Assembly (NCBI GenBank): GCA_964351885.1
Contig: CAYGPP010000053.1
Location: 1 to 22,133 of the forward strand
DNA: 22,133 bases
Source: Marinoscillum sp964351885
GTDB taxonomy: Bacteria; Bacteroidota; Bacteroidia; Cytophagales; Cyclobacteriaceae
Reading direction: 5' to 3'
Part shown: positions 1 to 5,956 of the stretch, one piece after another
Layout: every line of letters starts with the position of its first letter
Numbering within the stretch: position 1 is the first letter of the stretch
Notes under the pieces: model-generated
What the model was told of the DNA's origin: nothing
Database searches by the model: none
The model's input: only the letters and a program-made list of their open reading frames with translations
Translations under genes and position numbers: made by a program

Positions 1-72
1 TCAGAAGGCCTTCCGTTTTTAGATTCTGGATCGGTGATTGAAGATTATGATTTCTTGACCATGTTAATATAA
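1..72 (+). CDS. C-terminal end of an unidentified protein (5' cut by window)
   Basis: Reading the first base as a codon start gives 23 residues ending in a TAA at 70-72; the other two plus-strand frames close sooner. The visible tail is acidic and ends hydrophobically (ends DYDFLTMLI). A short hairpin begins at the stop codon, which fits a real gene end. I do not recognise the family. The fragment is short enough that an open frame could be chance. Confidence 0.35.
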   Translation, partial: SEGLPFLDSGSVIEDYDFLTMLI

Positions 73-87
73 TCCAGAGTGGATTTT
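71..87 (+). terminator. Weak hairpin at the end of the upstream gene
   Basis: AATCCA (71-76) pairs with TGGATT (80-85) around the loop GAG and is followed by TT. The stem starts inside the stop codon at 70-72. It has only six base pairs and a poor T-run, so termination is possible but uncertain. Confidence 0.3.
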
Positions 88-112
88 GGAAACCTAAATA
101 GGATGCTAGAAT

Positions 113-165
113 CGGGTCTGAAAGACCGAGTCGCGTAGACCGGGTCGCGTAGACCTGTTAGGTTT
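113..165 (+). repeat. REP-like repeat cluster upstream of the RAYT gene
   Basis: Two tandem 14-bp units, AGACCGrGTCGCGT (123-136 and 137-150, one mismatch), run into AGACCTGTTAGGTTT (151-165). The tetranucleotide GTAG precedes ACC at 135-138 and 149-152; GTAG or GGAG at the foot of the hairpin is the classical mark of REP elements recognised by RAYT transposases. A small inverted repeat, GGTCT (115-119) with AGACC (123-127), stands at the left. AAACCTAA at 90-97 is the reverse complement of TTAGGTTT at 158-165, so the whole block may fold together. Related units lie inside and downstream of the transposase gene. Confidence 0.75.
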
Positions 166-194
166 ATGATTTGATATTATCTTTAAATCGAATA

Positions 195-782
195 ATGTTT
201 CCAGAGAAATACTACCATGTTTATAATCATGCCAATGGTGATGAAAATCTCTTTAGAACAGGGGAGAATTATCACTACTTCTTAAAACTATGGGCGAAGT
301 ATACTGAGCCAGTAGCAGATACTTATGCTTACTGTTTGATGCCCAACCATTTTCATTTTTTGGTGAGGGTAAAGTCTGAGGAAGAAATATTTCAGCAGCT
401 AAACCTGACAGGTCTCCAAGACCTGTCAGGTTTAATATCCAAGCAGTTCAGCAATCTATTCAATAGCTACGCAAAGGCGTATAACAAAATGTATGATCGA
501 AGAGGATCACTTTTCAATAGACCTTTTAAGTCGAAGGAAATAGATAACGAATCATATTTGACAGCTGTAATCACTTACATTCATCGCAACCCTGTACACC
601 ATGGATTTTGTGACGCGCTAGAGGATTGGCCTCATAGTTCCTACCAAACTCATTTTTTAGATACGCCTACAAAACTGAAGAGGGAAGAGGTAGTGGAATG
701 GTTTGGAGGGAGGGAGCAGATGAAGCAAGCTCACCGATTGGAAGCCTCGATTCCTGATACTTCATTATTTATTGATTTTTGA
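195..782 (+). CDS. REP-associated tyrosine transposase (RAYT), Y1_Tnp family
   Basis: A 195-residue HUH-type single-strand transposase related to IS200/IS605 TnpA and domesticated RAYTs, which nick and move REP hairpins. The metal-binding HUH pair is MPNHFHFLV (H52, H54). The conserved segment SYAKAYNKMYDRRGSLF holds the candidate nucleophilic tyrosines (Y92, Y96), and YIHRNPV near residue 135 is the usual RAYT C-terminal signature. I chose ATG at 195 because family members start just before the YYHVYN strand; a TTG at 171 would add eight residues with no family match. Residues 70-80 are encoded by a perfect palindrome of the same repeat that flanks the gene. All expected motifs are present, so the enzyme may be active. 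There are no terminal inverted repeats or accessory genes of an insertion sequence. Confidence 0.88.
   Translation: MFPEKYYHVYNHANGDENLFRTGENYHYFLKLWAKYTEPVADTYAYCLMPNHFHFLVRVKSEEEIFQQLNLTGLQDLSGLISKQFSNLFNSYAKAYNKMYDRRGSLFNRPFKSKEIDNESYLTAVITYIHRNPVHHGFCDALEDWPHSSYQTHFLDTPTKLKREEVVEWFGGREQMKQAHRLEASIPDTSLFIDF
401..433 (+). repeat. Perfect REP-like palindrome inside the RAYT coding sequence
   Basis: AAACCTGACAGGTCT (401-415), loop CCA (416-418), then AGACCTGTCAGGTTT (419-433): a perfect 15-bp inverted repeat with a 3-nt loop. The element is 33 bp, exactly 11 codons, and is read through in frame. The right arm matches the downstream repeat core AGACCTGTCAG and the upstream AGACCTGTTAGGTTT. 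The GTAG tetranucleotide is missing here (CAAG instead). Confidence 0.85.
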
Positions 783-802
783 TTGAAATCGTGGGGCATA
801 GA

Positions 803-858
803 TCGCGTCGTGTAGACCTGACAGGTTTTGAAACCGGGTCGCGCAGACCTGTCAGATT
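803..858 (+). repeat. REP-like repeat pair downstream of the RAYT gene
   Basis: GTAGACCTGACAGGTTT (812-828) is followed after two bases by AAACCGGGTCGCGCAGACC and TGTCAG (831-855). The 835-858 unit is a near-direct copy of 141-164 upstream of the gene. CCTGACAGG and CCTGTCAGG are palindromic cores. GTAG stands at 812-815, while the second unit has GCAG. With the upstream cluster this brackets the transposase gene, as in REP/RAYT loci. Confidence 0.75.
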
Positions 859-902
859 GAGTTAGCTAAATAATACAGCTTTTTCTTAAAGTGAGATTGA
901 TA

Positions 903-910
903 TATGTTTG
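903..910 (+). promoter_or_regulatory. Candidate -7 box of the HNH gene
   Basis: TATGTTTG is an exact match to the Bacteroidota -7 consensus TAnnTTTG. Nineteen bases upstream is TTTT (880-883), one base off the usual TTTG. The box ends two bases before the GTG start, implying a leaderless or nearly leaderless message, or a start slightly further in. Confidence 0.35.
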
Positions 911-911
911 A

Positions 912-1871
912 GTGTTGAATTTCAAACAATACATATCGTTCAAGCAAGGCTTTACTAAACACTTAGGAAAAGCTCCGCACAAGCCTATTTTGATGCTGGC
1001 TCTAATAGACATGATAGAGAGAGAACTAGTGATCAATAATAAATTCTCAATATCCCCTGAGCTGGTAGGTTTGTTTAAGGGAAACTGGAACAATCTTGTT
1101 AGGACGAGACATACGCCAAATTTCGCTTTACCTTTTTTCCACTTAAAAAATGAACCTTCCAAAGTCTGGAGTTTAAAAACTATAGTCGGGTTTGAGAATG
1201 CTTTAACGTCATCAAATTCAGTCAAAAGTCTTTCAGCATTAAGTGAATACGTTGAATATGGGGAATTGACAAATGAGTTTTATCTTTTCCTTTTAGATAA
1301 AGTAAACCGAGCGTTCGTGAGGGCGGAAATTGTTAAAAGGTATTTTCCAGAGGTGGGATTACCCGACAATAGTTCTTATGACTATCTCGAAACAATCAAC
1401 TCTCAGATTTTGAATGACCCTCCGAAGAAGTATAAAAAACGAATTCAAAAGCTATTGGGTCAGTCAAAAGAAGAAATTGAAGTAGAAGGATTTATTCGAG
1501 AGGGCGCATTTAAAAAGCAAATTCCGATTTTATATAATAATACATGTGCTATTACAGGTTTGAGAGTTGAGACAACTTTCAATGCCTCAATGATTGATGC
1601 TTGTCACATAGTGCCTTGGGCAGAGAGTCATAACGACACAATAAGCAATGGGATATCTCTTTGTCCAAATTTGCATCGTGCTTTCGATAGGGGGTTGGTT
1701 GCCGTAGATAATGATTATAAGACCATGATATCTGGTCAATTTGAGGAGAGCGATTCCCCATTTAATTTATCACAATTTGGTCATCAGTCGCTGATCTTAC
1801 CCTATGACAAAAAGTATTGGCCTTCTCGCGAAAACTTAGAGTGGCATAGAAAAAGATGGGGTTTTAGTTGA
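912..1871 (+). CDS. HNH endonuclease, putative modified-DNA-dependent restriction enzyme
   Basis: A 319-residue protein with a C-terminal HNH_2-type nuclease. C212 (CAITGL) begins the fold, DACHIVPW carries H232, NGISLCPNLH carries N246 and H255, and AFDRGLVAVD follows. The N-terminal region contains KAPHKPILMLALIDMIE (about residues 18-34), a motif I associate with the sulfur-binding domain of ScoMcrA-like phosphorothioate-dependent enzymes, so recognition of modified DNA is a reasonable guess; it is not shown here. No methylase or dnd gene is nearby. The start is GTG 912 (or TTG 915): TGA at 909-911 closes the frame upstream, and the ATG at 904 is in another frame and stops at once. The gene ends 7 bp from the convergent lspA and adjoins the REP/RAYT region, which fits an accessory island. 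Confidence 0.82.
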   Translation: MLNFKQYISFKQGFTKHLGKAPHKPILMLALIDMIERELVINNKFSISPELVGLFKGNWNNLVRTRHTPNFALPFFHLKNEPSKVWSLKTIVGFENALTSSNSVKSLSALSEYVEYGELTNEFYLFLLDKVNRAFVRAEIVKRYFPEVGLPDNSSYDYLETINSQILNDPPKKYKKRIQKLLGQSKEEIEVEGFIREGAFKKQIPILYNNTCAITGLRVETTFNASMIDACHIVPWAESHNDTISNGISLCPNLHRAFDRGLVAVDNDYKTMISGQFEESDSPFNLSQFGHQSLILPYDKKYWPSRENLEWHRKRWGFS

Positions 1872-1878
1872 GATAGAA

Positions 1879-2529
1879 TTACTCTTCGTGAGACGCACCA
1901 GAAGTCTCCATCTTATCCTTTCCTTCCTCCTCCTTAAAAAACCGCTTCTGAAATATCATAATGAAAGTAATCCCGAGAAAGATACTGGAGTCAGCGACGT
2001 TGAATACTGGCCAAAGCGCCATATAGTCTCCGCCTAAGATGGGCACCCAGTCGGCGATGCGGCCTTCCCAGATATCGACGTAGAACATATCTACTACTTG
2101 TCCATAAAACCAAGGCGTGGGTGCGTCGTACGGTGCATTATCAAACCAAACACCGTAAAACACACTATCAATCAAGTTGCCAATAGCGCCACCTAATATC
2201 ATCGCGATGCAGATCATCAGGCCTGTGGAAGAATTCTTCTTGTAGAGCATGAAGAGGTAATAGCCAATCCCGATCATCGCTACTATTCTGAATAGTGTCA
2301 GTACAAGCTTGCCATTCTCAATGAACCCAAGCTGCATCCCAAACGCCATTCCTGGGTTGGTCAGATAATGTAGTTTGAACCATTCTCCAAAAATCTGAAT
2401 CTGACCTTTGATACCAAGCTCCATATTGAAATGAACCAAAAGCTTCGAGATCTGATCCAAAGCAATGATCCCAATACTGATGAGGTAAAAGGTGATTAAA
2501 GGCTGTTTCTTATTTTCTATTGCCGTCAT
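1879..2529 (-). CDS. lspA: Lipoprotein signal peptidase (signal peptidase II)
   Basis: This inner-membrane aspartyl protease cuts the signal peptide from prolipoproteins after lipidation. It has 216 residues with about four membrane segments. Family motifs are ALDQISKLLV (about residues 23-32), NPGMAFGM, GGAIGNLID with catalytic D121, and FNVADSS with catalytic D180. The two aspartates are 59 residues apart, against about 18 in E. coli LspA; the intervening segment, rich in aromatic and acidic residues, is an extended periplasmic loop I have seen described for Bacteroidota. It lies 59 bp downstream of ileS on the same strand, a common pairing, and is probably cotranscribed with it. The charged tail (FFKEEEGKDK) is cytoplasmic. 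Confidence 0.95.
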   Translation of the reverse strand: MTAIENKKQPLITFYLISIGIIALDQISKLLVHFNMELGIKGQIQIFGEWFKLHYLTNPGMAFGMQLGFIENGKLVLTLFRIVAMIGIGYYLFMLYKKNSSTGLMICIAMILGGAIGNLIDSVFYGVWFDNAPYDAPTPWFYGQVVDMFYVDIWEGRIADWVPILGGDYMALWPVFNVADSSIFLGITFIMIFQKRFFKEEEGKDKMETSGASHEE

Positions 2530-2588
2530 TCAGATTAATAATTATTTATTCAAAATTCTCTCCCTAAGCGCACCGCATAGCACTTTTG

Positions 2589-5500
2589 CTAGGCTACTTC
2601 TATCCCTACTGTAAACTCAATTCCATCAATATCCAATGTGGTGCCGATGGCCTTTTCAACTGCTTTCAACGATAGCGCCTGAGTTTCTTTCTTAATATAT
2701 TCAGCATAAGCATGAATAGCCGATTTCAACAGATCATCAGAAGTATGATACGTCACATTGATCTTATCTTGAACTTCCAATCCTTGGTCTTTTCTCAGGT
2801 TCTGTAGTCTGTTGACTACATCTCTGCTTAGTCCCTCTTTCTTTAGTTCATCGGTGATGGTAATATCCAAAGCAACCGTCAAGCCATCTTCGCTTGCTAC
2901 CAGCCATCCTGGGATATCTTCAGAAGAGATTTCCACATCTTCCATCGTAATTGAAACGTTCTCTCCGTCCAGTACGAGTGGGAATGTTCCAGTTTGCTCC
3001 AAAGTTTTGATAGCATCCTGGTCCATGGCGTTAATCAATCCAGAAAGCTGCTTCATCTTAGCTCCGTAAGTCTGACCCAGTTTCCTGAAGTTTGGTTTGA
3101 TTTTCTTTACGAGAATCCCCGAAGCGTCATCTATGTATTCAACTTCTTTCACATTCGTTTCCGAAATAATCAATTCAGCTACTTGCTCGATCCGCTTTTT
3201 GTCTGCCGCATTCAATACAGGAATCAGTACTTTTTGAAGTGGCTGACGAACTTTTATCTTCTCCTTTTTGCGTAAGCTGTGTACAAGTGACGATGCACTC
3301 TGTGCCAGATGCATGCGCTTCTCTAATTCTAGATCAATCAACTCTGGGTTAGAAACTGGAAAATCTGCCAAATGAACCGAAATGCTATTGTCCAAATTGG
3401 AAACAGCATTCAAATCTTTGAAAAGATGCTCCGCATAGAAAGGTGCAATAGGAGCGGCCAGTTTAGTAACCGTTTTTAATGCTGTGTATAAGGTTTGGTA
3501 AGCGGCTTCTTTGTCCTCATTGTATGCCCCAACCCAGAATCGTTTCCGATTCAGTCTCACATACCAGTTGCTCAGGTCGCCACCCACAAATTCCTGGATG
3601 GCTCTGGCAGCTTTGGTGGGCTCATAGTCGTTGTAAGCCGCATCTACTTCTGAGATCAAGCTGTTGAGCTTAGAGATCACCCATCGGTCACTTTCCGTTC
3701 TTTTCTCCATAGGCAATTCCCCTTTGGAGTAGTCAAAGCCATCCAAATTCGCATAAAGCGCAAAGAAGGAATACGTATTAGCCAACGTGCCGAAGAATTT
3801 TCGTTGAACCTCAGCTACACCTTCTAGGTCAAATTTCAGATTGTCCCACGGGTTGGCATTGGAGATCATGTACCAGCGTGTAGCGTCTGGACCATATTTG
3901 TCCATGGTTTCGAATGGATTAACTGCATTACCCAATCGCTTGGACATCTTGTTGCCATTCTTGTCTAAGACCAGTCCGTTCGCAATCACATTTTTAAAAG
4001 CCACTTTATCAAATAGCATCGTAGAGATGGCGTGAAGCGTAAAGAACCAACCACGGGTTTGATCCACACCTTCGGCTATGAAATCCGCAGGGTAGTTGTT
4101 CTCAAAAATCTCGTTGTTTTCGAATGGATAATGCCACTGGGCATAAGGCATAGCGCCAGAGTCGAACCACACATCAATCAAATCTGGCTCGCGATACATC
4201 GGTTCACCGGATGCGCTCACCAACACCACATCGTCTACATAAGGTCTATGCAAATCAAAATCGTCAGCTATTTCGTCTTTCATTAACCCAGCCGCAACAG
4301 CTTTTTTCCCTTCAGCTTGGAGCTCAGCAATGCTACCAATGCAGATTAGCTCACTTCGGTCTTTGGTTACCCAAATAGGAAGAGGTGTTCCCCAGAACCT
4401 CGATCTGCTCAAGTTCCAATCCACCAAATTCTCCAACCAGTTACCAAAGCGACCAGAACCAGTCGATGCTGGCTTCCAGTTAATCGTTTTGTTAAGCTCC
4501 ACGAGCTTATCCTTCATCGCCGTGGTTTTGATGAACCACGAATCCAACGGATAATAAAGAATTGGCTTGTCAGTTCTCCAGCAGTGTGGATAGCTGTGCT
4601 CGTATTTTTCTACTTTGAAAGCTTTGTTGTCTTCCTTAAGCTGGATCGCAATGAGCACGTCTGTAGGCTTGAAATCAGCACCTTCACGAGTCGTATCATC
4701 ATTATATTCTTCTTTCACGAAGTAGCCAGCGTAATCTGTTACTTCATCTACGAACTTTCCTTGCTTGTTGACCAGCGGCACAGCAAACCCTTGTTCGTCT
4801 TTCACCACTATTGGAGGAATGCCAGCGATATCAGCTACACGTTTATCGTCTGCTCCAAATGTGGGTGCAATGTGGACAATCCCGGTTCCATCTTCAGTAC
4901 TCACAAAATCACCAGGGATCACTTGGAACGCAGGGCTTTCTGGAAGGACGTATGGCATCAATTGCTCATACTTAACGCCAACTAATTCTGCTCCCTTAAA
5001 TTCTTTTACTATCTCAAAGGGGATAAGCTTATCACCTTCATTGTAGTCTTCTAGTTTGAGATCTTTGACTTTTTCAGAAAAGAATTTTCCGAGTAAATCT
5101 TTAGCCAGTATCACACTGACTGGCGCAAAGGTGTACTGATTGAAAGTCTTGACTTTCACATAAGTGATCTTCTCCCCAACGGCCAGGGCACTGTTCGATG
5201 GCAATGTCCAAGGAGTGGTCGTCCAAGCAAGAATACGTGTATCCTCTTCTTCGTTATCAAAAAGGAATGAAGATTGATCGCTTTTTTCTACTTTAAACTG
5301 CGCAACTACTGTGGTGTCTTTTACATCCTGATAAGTGCCCGGTTGGTTGAGTTCGTGCGAACTAAGCCCCGTACCAGCAGCAGGAGAAAATGGCTGTATC
5401 GTGTAGCCTTTGTAGAGTAGGCCTTTGTCGAAAAACTTCTTCAGGAGATGCCAAAGGGTCTCCATATACTTTTGGTCAAAAGTGATGTAGGGATCATCCA

Positions 5501-5933
5501 AATCCACCCAATAACCCATTCGGCGAGTGACTTCATCCCATTCGCCTTTGAATTTCATGACTGCCTCTTTGCACTTGGCGTTGTATTCTGCCACTGAGAT
5601 TTTGGTGCCTATATCATCTTTTTTGATTCCTAGCTCTTTTTCTACTTGCAGCTCTACGGGCAGACCGTGTGTGTCCCAACCGCCTTTTCTTTTTACTTGA
5701 AAGCCTTTCTGAGTTTTGAATCGGCAAAAGATATCCTTCACCGTTCTAGCCATCACATGATGAATCCCTGGGGTTCCATTTGCCGAAGGAGGCCCCTCGA
5801 AGAAGGTGAAAGTTGGAGCGCCTTGACGCTCGCTTATGGACTTGTCAAATATATTTTCACTCTCCCAAAACTGGAGAACCTTATCAGCGATCTCTGGATA
5901 ATTGACTTGCTTGTACTCTTGATATTTAGCCAC
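2589..5933 (-). CDS. ileS: Isoleucyl-tRNA synthetase, IleRS2-type with GxHH signature
   Basis: Charges tRNA-Ile with isoleucine in the cytoplasm. At 1,114 residues it is the long, eukaryote-like form. The catalytic-domain signature, normally HxGH, reads NGTPGIHHV, i.e. G56-I57-H58-H59. KMSKR is at 662-666. The CP1 editing domain contains WTTTPWTLPSN from W237, the threonine-rich motif of post-transfer editing, followed by GTGIVHIAP. The anticodon-binding region (SDRWVISKLNS) and a long C-terminal extension follow. IleRS2 enzymes resist mupirocin, and the swapped GxHH signature is reported for a hyper-resistant subset. The start ATG fits the family (AKYQEYKQVNYPEIADKVLQFW). It is 23 bp downstream of the MMPL gene and is probably read from the same transcript. 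Confidence 0.97.
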   Translation of the reverse strand: MAKYQEYKQVNYPEIADKVLQFWESENIFDKSISERQGAPTFTFFEGPPSANGTPGIHHVMARTVKDIFCRFKTQKGFQVKRKGGWDTHGLPVELQVEKELGIKKDDIGTKISVAEYNAKCKEAVMKFKGEWDEVTRRMGYWVDLDDPYITFDQKYMETLWHLLKKFFDKGLLYKGYTIQPFSPAAGTGLSSHELNQPGTYQDVKDTTVVAQFKVEKSDQSSFLFDNEEEDTRILAWTTTPWTLPSNSALAVGEKITYVKVKTFNQYTFAPVSVILAKDLLGKFFSEKVKDLKLEDYNEGDKLIPFEIVKEFKGAELVGVKYEQLMPYVLPESPAFQVIPGDFVSTEDGTGIVHIAPTFGADDKRVADIAGIPPIVVKDEQGFAVPLVNKQGKFVDEVTDYAGYFVKEEYNDDTTREGADFKPTDVLIAIQLKEDNKAFKVEKYEHSYPHCWRTDKPILYYPLDSWFIKTTAMKDKLVELNKTINWKPASTGSGRFGNWLENLVDWNLSRSRFWGTPLPIWVTKDRSELICIGSIAELQAEGKKAVAAGLMKDEIADDFDLHRPYVDDVVLVSASGEPMYREPDLIDVWFDSGAMPYAQWHYPFENNEIFENNYPADFIAEGVDQTRGWFFTLHAISTMLFDKVAFKNVIANGLVLDKNGNKMSKRLGNAVNPFETMDKYGPDATRWYMISNANPWDNLKFDLEGVAEVQRKFFGTLANTYSFFALYANLDGFDYSKGELPMEKRTESDRWVISKLNSLISEVDAAYNDYEPTKAARAIQEFVGGDLSNWYVRLNRKRFWVGAYNEDKEAAYQTLYTALKTVTKLAAPIAPFYAEHLFKDLNAVSNLDNSISVHLADFPVSNPELIDLELEKRMHLAQSASSLVHSLRKKEKIKVRQPLQKVLIPVLNAADKKRIEQVAELIISETNVKEVEYIDDASGILVKKIKPNFRKLGQTYGAKMKQLSGLINAMDQDAIKTLEQTGTFPLVLDGENVSITMEDVEISSEDIPGWLVASEDGLTVALDITITDELKKEGLSRDVVNRLQNLRKDQGLEVQDKINVTYHTSDDLLKSAIHAYAEYIKKETQALSLKAVEKAIGTTLDIDGIEFTVGIEVA

Positions 5934-5956
5934 CTTATACCTTTATATAATTTTGA

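Noticed and set aside
171..194. Upstream TTG start for the transposase
   Set aside because: It adds eight residues with no family resemblance, while ATG 195 matches where RAYT proteins begin.
171..1871. A complete insertion sequence or integrated element
   Set aside because: No terminal inverted repeats or target duplications were visible around the transposase or the HNH gene; the repeats are REP-like.
2812..5046. Open frames on the plus strand opposite ileS
   Set aside because: They lack family motifs and start signals and lie fully antisense to a well-supported 1,114-codon gene.
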